DNA from: Calothrix sp. NIES-2098
GTDB lineage: Bacteria > Cyanobacteriota > Cyanobacteriia > Cyanobacteriales > Nostocaceae
Assembly: GCA_002368175.1 (NCBI GenBank)
Contig: AP018172.1
Location: forward strand, 8,373,001-8,437,000
Direction: 5' to 3'
DNA length: 64,000 nt
The notes below the pieces were generated by a model, which ran no database searches, was not told where the DNA came from, and saw nothing but the letters and a program-made list of their open reading frames with translations. Of the stretch, positions 1 through 9,638 are shown one piece after another. Numbering within the stretch: position 1 is the stretch's first letter; each line of letters starts with the position of its first letter. Made by a program: the position numbers and the translations under genes.

Positions 1-403
1 ATTCCATCGTCCGCAAACCTTCTTCAACACCTACACCCAAACAGGTTGTACCCGTAACGTCCACTTTGCTTACAAAGCCTCAACCGCCGAATTTGGTCAA
101 CGTAAAGGCTGCCTATTCTACGACCTAGGTTGTCGCGGCCCTATGACCCATTCCTCTTGCAACCGCATCTTGTGGAACCGCGTTTCCTCCAAAACCCGCG
201 CTGGTATGCCCTGTTTAGGTTGCACCGAACCAGAATTTCCCTTCTACGACCTCAAGCCAGGAACAGTCTTCAAAACTCAAACAGTTATGGGAGTTCCGAA
301 AGACTTACCGCCTGGAGTCAAACCCAAAGACTACGCTGTCCTCACAATGGTTGCCAAAGATATCGCACCAGATTGGGCAGAAGAAGACTTTTTCACAATC
401 TAG
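1..403 (+). CDS. hupS: Uptake [NiFe]-hydrogenase small subunit, 3' part
   Basis: Only the C-terminal part is present; the reading frame runs in from the left edge (first full codon at base 2) to a TAG at 401-403. HupS carries the iron-sulfur clusters that pass electrons from the H2-splitting large subunit in the uptake hydrogenase of nitrogen-fixing cyanobacteria. The visible part has the cysteine pattern expected for the medial and distal clusters: GCTRN near the edge, then KGCLFYDLGCRGP, a Cys in HSSCN, and GMPCLGCTEP. The last residues are EEDFFTI. The ATG at 143 is internal, not a start. hupL follows 100 bp downstream in the same direction, the usual hupSL order. Family assignment is very secure; the N-terminus and promoter lie outside the window. 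Confidence 0.95.
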   Translation, partial: FHRPQTFFNTYTQTGCTRNVHFAYKASTAEFGQRKGCLFYDLGCRGPMTHSSCNRILWNRVSSKTRAGMPCLGCTEPEFPFYDLKPGTVFKTQTVMGVPKDLPPGVKPKDYAVLTMVAKDIAPDWAEEDFFTI

Positions 404-503
404 TCAAGAGTCCAAAGTCAAAAGTCCAGAGTAATTAAACTTGACTCTTGACCCTTGACCCTTGACTCTTGACTCTTGACCAATGACAAAGGACAAATGA
501 CAA
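404..503 (+). repeat. hupS-hupL spacer with heptamer repeats and a hairpin
   Basis: The spacer consists largely of degenerate heptamers of the TTGACTC/TTGACCC type (about 461-482). They face inverted copies (AAGAGTCC, AAAGTCAAAAGTCC) at about 405-431, so the transcript can fold into a long imperfect hairpin. It ends in TGACAAA-type repeats directly before the hupL ATG. Hairpin-forming repeat spacers between hupS and hupL are known in heterocystous cyanobacteria and are thought to affect transcript stability or coupling; the role here is inferred. Confidence 0.8.
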
Positions 504-2099
<1,596 letters not shown>

Positions 2100-2110
2100 T
2101 TTAGTTATCA

Positions 2111-2137
2111 GGTGCGTTAGTCATCAGATAACGCACC
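2111..2137 (+). terminator. Hairpin after hupL
   Basis: Perfect 9-bp inverted repeat GGTGCGTTA (2111-2119) and TAACGCACC (2129-2137) with a 9-nt loop, 11 bp after the hupL stop and followed by AAAATTTC. There is no strong T-run, so it may be a processing or stabilising hairpin, or a dispersed repeat. A GGTGCGTTA-type sequence also occurs near 21820. Confidence 0.5.
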
Positions 2138-2176
2138 AAAATTTCTATACAGTTAGGGTGAGTTAATTTGCTCAAT

Positions 2177-2647
2177 TCATACAACGTAGGACATAAAATA
2201 CGCTAGCCGTTGCCAAACAGATCCATTGAAGTGAAACAGCAAGTAGTATCCACAAGCAGAGTAAGCAATGTGAACCAGCCCATAATCGCATGATTCGCTA
2301 AACCCAACTCGCGATAAGGTAAAAATTCCACGAGCTTTTTGAGATTCGTGAGGTTCAAGTTCTGAGACAAAGCGATATCCATTTTCAACTTGAAATCGCT
2401 TCTCTAAACGCCACTCATGCGTATTTTTCGCTTCATAATCTTCAATCATACCCTTGCATCTTAAACACTCATACTTAAATGCACCAGAGAAGCGTGGGCG
2501 ATCGCTGTGATATTTGTGAAATGGATCGTCAGCCGTGTAGTCACTGAAGACTGTATCGGGGCGATGAAACAGAAATAAATTTCTTTCTTGACAAATAGCA
2601 GTATAAATATCGTATTCAGCTTGTAAGATTGCGCTCTCAGATTTCAT
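2177..2647 (-). CDS. Hypothetical protein
   Basis: 156-residue reading frame on the minus strand, convergent with hupL. I do not recognise the family. The protein is rich in aromatic and charged residues, has no signal peptide or membrane segment, and has a CLRCKG pair of cysteines around residues 61-64 that could bind metal, plus further single cysteines in a C-terminal part (SESCDYG, SACGYY). The start is the ATG at 2645-2647. A second frame on the same strand (2203-2388) overlaps it and looks like a shadow. Moderately confident that it is a real gene because it fills the gap and begins next to a plausible promoter region. Confidence 0.6.
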   Translation of the reverse strand: MKSESAILQAEYDIYTAICQERNLFLFHRPDTVFSDYTADDPFHKYHSDRPRFSGAFKYECLRCKGMIEDYEAKNTHEWRLEKRFQVENGYRFVSELEPHESQKARGIFTLSRVGFSESCDYGLVHIAYSACGYYLLFHFNGSVWQRLAYFMSYVV

Positions 2648-2698
2648 AATACTGTGTTGCGATCGCCATAACTCATCACTATATTAAAAAAAGACATA

Positions 2699-2731
2699 AT
2701 AAAAAACTCCACTTGTAAAAAGGTGGAGTCT
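2699..2731 (-). terminator. Rho-independent terminator of the Mop gene
   Basis: Stem ACTCCAC (2706-2712) with GTGGAGT (2723-2729). Read on the minus strand the hairpin is followed by a run of six T. It lies 46 bp beyond the stop of the leftward Mop-domain gene. Confidence 0.8.
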
Positions 2732-2776
2732 TTGCATCTAAATCAGCAAATGTTTATTGATATCTGACAGTTAGAA

Positions 2777-2986
2777 TTAATCAACAGCAACTAACACGTC
2801 TGAAGCTTTGATAACAGCGTAAGCTTGCTTACCTTCTGATAATCCCAGTTTATCTGCTGATGATTTTGTAATTATTGCTACTACTTCTACACCAGGAGCT
2901 ATTTCTAATGTGACTTCACTATTTACAGAGCCAGCAACAACTTTTTTCACAGTAGCTTTCAAAGAATTACGAGCGCTAATTTCCAT
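2777..2986 (-). CDS. Mop-domain molybdenum-pterin-binding protein (molbindin)
   Basis: 69 residues, the size of a single Mop/TOBE domain. The protein starts MEISARNSLKATVKKVVAG and contains NSEVTLEIAPGVEVVAIIT followed by SADKLGLSEGKQAYAVIKAS, the standard molbindin pattern. These small cytoplasmic proteins assemble into oligomers that bind molybdate or related oxyanions and are thought to store or buffer them for molybdenum enzymes such as nitrogenase or nitrate reductase. GAAGG lies about 9 bases before the ATG on the minus strand. The gene is monocistronic, with a clear terminator at 2699-2731. No molybdate transporter is seen nearby. Confidence 0.92.
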   Translation of the reverse strand: MEISARNSLKATVKKVVAGSVNSEVTLEIAPGVEVVAIITKSSADKLGLSEGKQAYAVIKASDVLVAVD

Positions 2987-3871
2987 TTTTGCATACCTTC
3001 TTAGTTATTTGTACGTAAAACATTAGCAAATATTTATATTATGTATATCAATCTTTTATTCTTTTTTAAGAATCTAAGTTAGCTATATAACAAGATAGAT
3101 GAAACAATCTATTTATTTCTATCTTTTGGTTATTACCTACTGTTCGTTTTGCCAGTAGATGAGCATGAAATCTCCATGCATTAGCATTGAACGTTAATTG
3201 TTAATCTTAAGAAAAAACTAAAATATCGCGTAAATAATGATTGTCTAATAGTCAATCGTTATTTTTACTTAATCCAAGATAATATCCAATTTTAATCGTT
3301 ATATGTATTGACAATTGAGCAATTTATTCCTCATTGCTCCAATACTGTTGTTATGGCGGTTAGTTATTAGCCTATTGTCAGAAAATAAAAAGTAAAAATT
3401 ACAACTTTTTTAGCCTTTTTTACACTTTTTACCGATGAAATATCTGGGGATCTTTATAAATCATTCATAATTGAAACTTATGATAGTGATACTATATAGG
3501 TAAGCTAAATTGTTGCCAGTCAACCAGACTTCAGCAAAAGCGATTACAGACTTAACTCAGACATTCCTAACTTAATGCTGGTTGAGTTTAAAAATGAGGC
3601 AGAATATCTAAGATCTTCAAGAGAAGGAAGAGGGGAATATGCGTAAGTCTTCTGTCTCCAAATAACCAGAGTATTTAAGTTGTGAAATAGATTTATCTTT
3701 CTTCAACGGAATGTCTAATTTCCGTAACCACTTTTTCATGCGGCGAAGTCATTTTCTAATAATTAAATTTGAATTTGAATAAGTCGCATCAATAAAATGC
3801 AGTTTGGGAAGAATTGCAGCAGTTTAGAATCAATTCCCTTACTTGCAAAACAAATTTAAGGAGCCAGAATT
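2987..3871. other. AT-rich intergenic region
   Basis: 885 bp between the divergent Mop and CBS-CP12 genes, so it must hold both promoters. It is AT-rich with stop codons in all frames. I see no long inverted repeat, tRNA or recognisable RNA gene. Confidence 0.6.
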
Positions 3872-4468
3872 ATGAGAGCTAAACAGATTATGACTCAAGA
3901 TGTAGCTACTATTCGCGGTTCCGCTAGTGTAGCAGAAGCAGTCAAATTAATGCGGCTCAAAGAATTACGGGCGTTGATTGTAGAACCTCGTCACAGTGGT
4001 GATGCTTACGGTATTGTCACCGAAACTGATATTGTGTCCAAGGTTGTTGCTTATGGCAAAGATCCTGAACGGATGCATGTTTATGAAATTATGAGCAAAC
4101 CCTGCGTTGTGGTCAATCCCGACCTTGATGTAGAATATGTGGCGCGGTTATTTGCTAATACTGGTGTATGGCGTGCGCCTGTAATCCAAGGTGAATTGCT
4201 GGGCATTATTTCTGTCACAGATATTATCACCAAGGGGGACTTTGTAGAAAAACCAAAATTAAAATTTGTGCAGAAAGAACTTCACAAAGCTATCTCCAAT
4301 GCTCGCTCAATTACTGCTAATTATGGTGCGGATTCTAAACGAGCCGACGAAGCTTGGGATTTAGTAGATGAACTGGAAGCTGAAGCTGGTTACTATGGCG
4401 CACCTAAACCAGAAAAAACTGCAAGACAGTTATTCTCTGAAGGTCGAGAATATGTGTCTGTAGGTTAA
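3872..4468 (+). CDS. CBS-domain protein with C-terminal CP12-like domain
   Basis: 198 residues. Two CBS motifs (about residues 5-60 and 68-122; ITQD/MSKP-type starts and the TETDIVSK and VTDIITKGD ends) form an adenine-nucleotide-sensing pair. Residues about 133-190 resemble the CP12 helical core, with AWDLVDELEAEA at 161-172 matching the CP12 AWDxVEELxAEA motif. CP12 normally clamps GAPDH and phosphoribulokinase in the dark under redox control. Here the redox cysteines are absent; the only Cys is C78 inside the second CBS domain. CBS-CP12 fusions are known in cyanobacteria, so an energy-charge-linked rather than thiol-linked regulator is likely, but the partner is unknown. AAGGAG sits 7 bases before the ATG. 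It is transcribed alone. Confidence 0.9.
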   Translation: MRAKQIMTQDVATIRGSASVAEAVKLMRLKELRALIVEPRHSGDAYGIVTETDIVSKVVAYGKDPERMHVYEIMSKPCVVVNPDLDVEYVARLFANTGVWRAPVIQGELLGIISVTDIITKGDFVEKPKLKFVQKELHKAISNARSITANYGADSKRADEAWDLVDELEAEAGYYGAPKPEKTARQLFSEGREYVSVG

Positions 4469-4930
4469 TCGATTTGTCTTGTAAGATGTACTGTTTAAAG
4501 CATCAATTTTCTCATCGCATAACTCAGTAGCCTGCTAATTCTCTATCTCTTGTTAGCTTTCTCTCCTGAGATAAAAGTTGAAAAACTTAGGTAGTCTGGA
4601 TAGATACCAGGTTGGATAATGCAACTATTGCATACTGACTAAATTGGTGCTTTACCAATCGGTGATGGTTCGTGAATAGGAAGTATTTGCTGTTAATTGT
4701 TCTTGTTTAACAGTTACCATACATTCCTCATAGTTTAATGGGTCTCATAGCATTTCTGTAACATGGTGGGTAATGCCCACCATTACCTTTTCTAAGAATT
4801 GCTATAGTCATCTTGTTTGGATTGGGAATTTTTCTTTAGGGTTATCCTTTGTCATTTGTAAGAAACTACAAATGATAGGGATTGGTATGTTGATTATTTG
4901 TTTACAGATCTATCCATAGACAGGATGTTT
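4469..4930. other. Intergenic region with a MITE-like element
   Basis: Noncoding stretch between the CBS-CP12 and ankyrin genes. Apart from the element at 4747-4805 listed separately, I see nothing recognisable. Confidence 0.55.
4747..4805. mobile_element. Small palindromic MITE-like element
   Basis: A 59-bp element with near-perfect terminal inverted repeats ATAGCATTTCT (4747-4757) and AGAATTGCTAT (4795-4805), 10 of 11 matching. A perfect internal palindrome, ATGGTGGG (4763-4770) and CCCACCAT (4776-4783), encloses TAATG. It has no coding capacity. Short nested palindromes of this kind are common in Nostoc-type genomes; mobility is inferred. Confidence 0.6.
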
Positions 4931-5395
4931 ATGAGTTCAAGAAATCAGCAAAATCTCAGCAAAACCACAAGCCAATGGTTGCGCGATAAAGGTTACAATC
5001 TCGATGACTTAAATCAGCCTGGTGAGAATGGCGATACGGCTTTGATGAAAGCTACTAGAGAAGGAATTTACGCGGTAGTTAAAGAACTAATTGCTTTAGG
5101 CGCAGATATCAATATCAGAAACAATGATGGTAATAATGCTCTCTGGTTTGCTTGTTTTGGCAACTACTTCGATTTAATGAATTTGTTGCTTGCTGCCAAC
5201 ATCAATATTGATAACCAAAATGATAACGGGGCTACTGTTTTGATGTATGCAGCATCAGCGGGAAAGACAGAAGTAGTTAAATTGTTGTTACAACATCATC
5301 CTAACATAAATTTAAAAAACTTAGACGATTTTAAAGCTATAGATTTTGCTAGCAATATAGAAGTCTTAAGGATACTCAAAAATGCCTCCAAGTAA
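4931..5395 (+). CDS. Ankyrin-repeat protein
   Basis: About 155 residues from the ATG at 4931 (in-frame ATG at 4925 and 4898 are alternatives; AGG at 4922-4924 fits 4931 best). Three or four ankyrin repeats are visible: GDTALMKATREGIYAVVKEL, then NNDGNNALWFACFGNYFDLM, then DNGATVLMYAASAGKTEVVK, with the helix-turn-helix spacing LIALGADINIRN and LLQHHPNINLKN. There is no signal peptide, so it is a cytoplasmic protein-binding module. Its last 14 bases overlap the start of the SagB-like gene, which implies translational coupling and possibly a physical partnership. The binding target cannot be told from sequence. Confidence 0.85.
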   Translation: MSSRNQQNLSKTTSQWLRDKGYNLDDLNQPGENGDTALMKATREGIYAVVKELIALGADINIRNNDGNNALWFACFGNYFDLMNLLLAANINIDNQNDNGATVLMYAASAGKTEVVKLLLQHHPNINLKNLDDFKAIDFASNIEVLRILKNASK

Positions 5396-6668
5396 GCTAT
5401 CAGAGCTAGATTATCATCAAGCAACAAAGCATTCTTACTTATCGGTACAGATCGATCCAAATTATGTGGATGCGTCAACTCAACCATCTGTATTTAAAGT
5501 TTATCCAAAGTTTTATAGAAGAGTGAAATTAAATCTCAATAATCCCGTTCACTCATTTATCAGCTTAACCAGTACTATAACTCTGGAAAAGATGTATAAG
5601 GATGGTTTGCAGAAACTGCGTGTAAATCCATCTGCGGGCGCGTTGTATCCGACAGAAGTTTATGTACAGATTCGCGATATCGAGGGAATAGTCAACGGGA
5701 TATATCATTTAGAAGTTGAGAATAATTGTCTAACTCTGATTTATGAATTAATTGATGATGGCTTAGAGAGCTATATTATACCGGGCAAAAGTATAAATGG
5801 ATTCATTTTTTTAATTAGTTGTGTTTATTATAGGTCTAGCTGGAAATACAAAGACAGGAGCTTGAGATATTGTTGGCTAGATAGCGGACACCATTTAGGT
5901 GCAATTGCTGCTTCAGCCTATATTCACGACCAAGAGATACAACTTATTTTTGATTTTGATAAACTCGCTCTCAATGCAGCTTTAGGGTTTGAGAATAAAG
6001 AGTTTATTACGGCTTGTGCGATTTCTGGAGAAGTGCAAGAAAAGAAAATCAGACATTTAAGGTTGCAAGTCCCTTTTGTCTGTGGCACTGATTATTTTGA
6101 AGCCAATGAATTTGTAGAATCAGGCTATCAAAAAACATCGCTCCAGAAAAGTCGCCAACAAAAATTACTCCATCCCCAGTTTAACTTTGACAAGGATAAA
6201 TTTTTCCAGACTGTTTGGATGAGGCGCTCAAGTAGACGTTTTTATAAACAGTCCATTTCTCAAGAAAATTATTGGCGGATATTGCAACATCTTGCGCAGC
6301 CGATACCAACAGAGAATTTTGAGGAGATAGAAATTTACTCCGTTATTCATCAAGTTAGGGGAATAACTCCAGGTTTATATAAGGGAAAGCATCTAATTAA
6401 GGCGGGCAATTTTAGCGAAAAAACAGGTTACTTGTGCATTAATCAAGCAATTGCAAAAGACAGCGCTGTAACTTTATTTTTTGTGTCCGACTATATAAAT
6501 TATCAAACGGCTATGCAAATAGCTGGCTTTTTAGGGCAAAGAGTGTATCTTGTTAGCAATTTTTGGGGCATCCATTGTAGTGCAATTGGTGCTTTCTATG
6601 ATGATGAAACTCAAGAATTCTTACAAACTAATAAAGATGTTCTCTATGCAATGGCAATTGGCGTATAA
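5382..6668 (+). CDS. SagB/ThcOx-family FMN-dependent dehydrogenase, double nitroreductase
   Basis: 428 residues holding two nitroreductase-like halves. The first (about 60-220) has the SagB-type LRVNPSAGALYPTEVYVQI stretch and a later GHHLGAIAASAY. The second (about 270-428) opens with RRSSRRFYKQSISQENYW and contains VRGITPGLYKGKH, ending with the nitroreductase-like GIHCSAIGAFYDDE. Family members are FMN enzymes; the best known oxidise azolines to azoles in RiPP peptides, but many orphan versions exist. No YcaO cyclodehydratase or precursor peptide is visible nearby, so a RiPP role is not supported. The ATG at 5382 lies inside the ankyrin gene. Nearby hydrogenase genes suggest, without proof, a redox role in the same cells. 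Confidence 0.85.
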   Translation: MPPSKLSELDYHQATKHSYLSVQIDPNYVDASTQPSVFKVYPKFYRRVKLNLNNPVHSFISLTSTITLEKMYKDGLQKLRVNPSAGALYPTEVYVQIRDIEGIVNGIYHLEVENNCLTLIYELIDDGLESYIIPGKSINGFIFLISCVYYRSSWKYKDRSLRYCWLDSGHHLGAIAASAYIHDQEIQLIFDFDKLALNAALGFENKEFITACAISGEVQEKKIRHLRLQVPFVCGTDYFEANEFVESGYQKTSLQKSRQQKLLHPQFNFDKDKFFQTVWMRRSSRRFYKQSISQENYWRILQHLAQPIPTENFEEIEIYSVIHQVRGITPGLYKGKHLIKAGNFSEKTGYLCINQAIAKDSAVTLFFVSDYINYQTAMQIAGFLGQRVYLVSNFWGIHCSAIGAFYDDETQEFLQTNKDVLYAMAIGV

Positions 6669-6685
6669 GTGAGGAAAAAAAGAAG

Positions 6686-7060
6686 ATGGCTAAAGAAATT
6701 TACTCTCCAGAAGATGATTCGCATCCAATGCAACTGACTTCAGCAGATATTATCCTGCGTCAGCAACTAGAATATTCTATTAGCAGGTACTTTTATGAAG
6801 CCTGCGATCGCACTATCCAAAGTCTGTTATCTAGCTGTCGTTGGTATTTCACCACCCACTCCAGTGTAATGGTGCTAGTTATCGAATGTCCCGATCCTGT
6901 TACCAACTGGCGCGTCTTACAAAAAATTGTCCCAATGGCGACAATACTCAACCCCATTGTCAGCAGCGCCAAAATCCGCGTCTGTCCCCCAGAAAGCCAA
7001 GGTATACCTTTTGAAATGAGAGTAGATGAACTTGCTGTTTATCGTGACTTAGCTGGGTAG
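6686..7060 (+). CDS. Conserved-looking hypothetical protein
   Basis: 124 residues, 17 bp after the SagB-like gene and probably in the same transcript. I do not recognise the family. It is a soluble alpha/beta-looking protein without signal peptide. The middle (about residues 60-85) carries MVLVIECPDPVTNWRVLQKI and is followed by an IRVCPPESQGIPFEMRVDEL segment near the end. GAGG at 6670-6673 plus the purine run before the ATG can serve as ribosome site. It converges on hupW, and with the ankyrin and SagB genes forms a three-gene unit between the hydrogenase structural genes and the hydrogenase protease. Confidence 0.75.
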   Translation: MAKEIYSPEDDSHPMQLTSADIILRQQLEYSISRYFYEACDRTIQSLLSSCRWYFTTHSSVMVLVIECPDPVTNWRVLQKIVPMATILNPIVSSAKIRVCPPESQGIPFEMRVDELAVYRDLAG

Positions 7061-7080
7061 AGAAATTTTCTGATTACGAA

Positions 7081-7551
<471 letters not shown>

Positions 7552-7566
7552 TTGTTGATTAATTCG

Positions 7567-8040
7567 TTATAATAACCCAGCATCGCGACGTGACCAAAAA
7601 TCATCTCGCGCAGCTTGCTCTTCAAGAAGTTTAGCCTGTTTTACCTTATCTAAGTTTGCCTGAAAATTATCTACAATAGCCTTTTCAATTTCCAAATATT
7701 TTATGCTACGAACAGTATGGACTGGCTGAACTAGGGATACTAAAGCAGCACCAAATTTTGTTACTATAATTTCTTCAGTCTGACCCGAATATTGTTTGCC
7801 AATCTTGATGTACCAAGCAAACATTTCACAGTTATTAGAATGTATATTGTACTCACCAAATACATTAGTGTATTCATGAACACGTTTTAGCTCTTCTTCT
7901 GTTAATTTAATTGTTCCTTTCCATTCAACTCCACTAGGCCCCCAGCCAACAGAGTTATTAAAATCGCCATCCTGGCTGAGGTAATAGTGACGAGCAACTC
8001 CTAATGTACAATCAATAGGTATGCTATAAATACTAACCAT
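7567..8040 (-). CDS. Hypothetical protein with LRAT/NlpC-P60-like NCE motif
   Basis: 157 residues. HSNNCEMFAWYIKIG (67-81) resembles the catalytic NCExF segment of LRAT-like permuted papain-fold proteins, with Cys71 as the would-be nucleophile. An upstream ARHYYL segment (16-21) contains a His in about the place where those proteins carry one. The C-terminal 40 residues are charged and probably helical (EKAIVDNFQANLDKVKQAKL). Such proteins can act as acyltransferases or thiol hydrolases on lipids, but the match is short and only a motif-level one. It is directly upstream of hupW on the same strand with a 15-bp gap, which is the only functional hint. It has no signal peptide or membrane segment. 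Confidence 0.7.
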   Translation of the reverse strand: MVSIYSIPIDCTLGVARHYYLSQDGDFNNSVGWGPSGVEWKGTIKLTEEELKRVHEYTNVFGEYNIHSNNCEMFAWYIKIGKQYSGQTEEIIVTKFGAALVSLVQPVHTVRSIKYLEIEKAIVDNFQANLDKVKQAKLLEEQAARDDFWSRRDAGLL

Positions 8041-8168
8041 ACATTCAGTACTAATAATTACATGATAATGATATTTTAACCAACTTAAGTATCAGTATTA
8101 TATAGAAATATTACTTAATTTTTGAACAAATTTTGTACACTTGAAATTTAAATATAGTTATCAAGTTG

Positions 8169-8191
8169 CCCGACTTCTTAAAGAAATCGGG
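8169..8191. repeat. Dispersed hairpin repeat
   Basis: CCCGACTTCTT (8169-8179) and AAGAAATCGGG (8181-8191) form an 11-bp inverted repeat with one mismatch and almost no loop. It lies beyond the 3' end of the leftward 8233-8655 gene and may help terminate it. It resembles a hairpin sequence often scattered between cyanobacterial genes (from memory). Confidence 0.5.
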
Positions 8192-8232
8192 TATCTAACT
8201 TTTTACAAACTAGAGCTAGTATTACTTATAAA

Positions 8233-8655
8233 CTAAAACTCTACACCATGTTTTTTGGCAATTTGAATTAGTTTCTCACACTGTTTTTGTGCGGCTTCTA
8301 GTAATAAAGCATCTGCTTTTTCTGAAGTACTACCATCTTTAGGAATTAAGTACTTAACATAAAGTGAGACAAAATCAACTAAAGCCGCTACGCCAGATAA
8401 AGCGTGTTTATCTGCTTCTTTACCCGCGATCGCAGCTACTAAACCTGCTTTAATTGGGTCTGGTTTGACTTTCATAAACTGGTCAATCAGTTTGGGAATG
8501 TAGTCTTGTGGTGGTAAGTTATTTAACTTACTTGTATCTGGAGCAAAATCAATTCCTGCTGTTTTCGCCTGCTCTAAAACGCACCATTCTGTAAATTCTT
8601 GGAGTGCGGTTTCAGGAAGGCGAGGGAGATATCTATATAGTGCAATATCAGACAC
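8233..8655 (-). CDS. Hypothetical protein
   Basis: 140 residues, not recognised. The protein is soluble and probably all-helical: an N-terminal YRYLPRLPETALQEFTEW stretch, a small-residue-rich middle (AGLVAAIAGKEADKHALSG) that could be a helical hairpin, and a charged C-terminus ending AKKHGVEF. No signal peptide or clear catalytic motif is visible. It is transcribed leftward, separated from the LRAT-like gene by about 190 bp containing a hairpin repeat. That it is a gene is supported by its length, clean start and the absence of a competing frame. Confidence 0.65.
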   Translation of the reverse strand: MSDIALYRYLPRLPETALQEFTEWCVLEQAKTAGIDFAPDTSKLNNLPPQDYIPKLIDQFMKVKPDPIKAGLVAAIAGKEADKHALSGVAALVDFVSLYVKYLIPKDGSTSEKADALLLEAAQKQCEKLIQIAKKHGVEF

Positions 8656-9190
8656 AAGCTTACCTTGTAAATTTCAGTTTTTTGAAGTGCATTAAAGCAA
8701 GCCTAACTCAATGTTTCTAGAAGTTTTAGTGTGATAGGCTACGACTATTGAATAAATAGTTAGTCTGATAGGCTGCAAATAAAAAATACTCATGAATTGA
8801 GCGATCGCATGGTTTCAAATACACTTTCAGATAATTCCGAACAAAAATTGAATAAAAATTGAGCAGAAATTGGACTGTTATTAACCAATATGCTTCGGTA
8901 AGCTCTAAGCAGTATGAAGTTATAGAGAAGAGAGGTTTGTTGCTGAGGTTGTCAAGAGTTCAAGTTCAATTTTAACGTTTGAATCTCTCAACCAGTTATA
9001 TATCTGTCAGTTGCGTAAGTCTTGAGCGTGTTTCTAATTTGACCGACAAACAGAAAGATACTGCCATTATTAATTTATGGAGATAAAAAAGTGAAACAAA
9101 ATTAATTCAGAGCCAGCAAATTCATCCTTGAGATTATTAATTTTAATTTCCTCCAAAGAGGGGTTGACTCGTTTATCGGGGGATAAAAAT
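8656..9190. other. Intergenic region
   Basis: Divergent spacer of about 535 bp with one HIP1-like GCGATCGC (about 8801). I see no RNA gene or repeat in it. Confidence 0.5.
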
Positions 9191-9328
9191 ATGACAACCA
9201 CTAATGATGAAACAATAGACTTTGATGAGTTGCAAGACTATCTATTGAATTATCTAAAAGATATAGTTGCGTTTCAGGCGTATATTAACCGTTCACAAGC
9301 TGCTAGACGCATGGTTAATATACATTGA
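9191..9328 (+). CDS. Small hypothetical protein
   Basis: 45 residues from the ATG at 9191, preceded by GGGGGATAA about 8 bases upstream. An upstream in-frame start at 9128 would add 21 unlikely residues. The product is acidic at the start (MTTTNDETIDFDELQDYL) and basic at the end (RSQAARRMVNIH), and probably a helical cytoplasmic peptide. No family is recognised. It is the only candidate in a long noncoding zone, so the call is tentative. Confidence 0.4.
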   Translation: MTTTNDETIDFDELQDYLLNYLKDIVAFQAYINRSQAARRMVNIH

Positions 9329-9330
9329 AG

Positions 9331-9638
9331 CGATAATTACTGGAAAATAAGGCTGTCTTGCTGACTTGTTGATTGAGACAATCGCAAGTTGTCAACTTCT
9401 CTATGCAGCGATCGCATCTAGCAAGTACTTGAGTCGGACATAAATTAAACACGTCAATTAACACTATGCCTAATTAAGTAACAAATATTTACATCGCTAT
9501 ACTTAAAGCGTTGTTTAATAATAGTATTAAGCTACTAATCATTGCATTCAGCAACAATCAATAAATAATATAATCGCAAAAATCAGGAAAACGATCTGTT
9601 GGAAGTGATGCAATTATGTAGCTTGTCACCATTTTATA
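9331..9638. other. Intergenic region
   Basis: Leader region of the sensor kinase gene, AT-rich, with one HIP1 (about 9410). Nothing else is recognised. Confidence 0.4.

Noticed and set aside
130..438. A 102-codon frame over the hupS end
   Set aside because: Wrong frame relative to the cysteine-rich HupS sequence.
5382..6668. RiPP (azole peptide) biosynthesis cluster
   Set aside because: The SagB-like enzyme is alone: no YcaO protein, no E1-like partner, no precursor peptide or exporter could be found around it.
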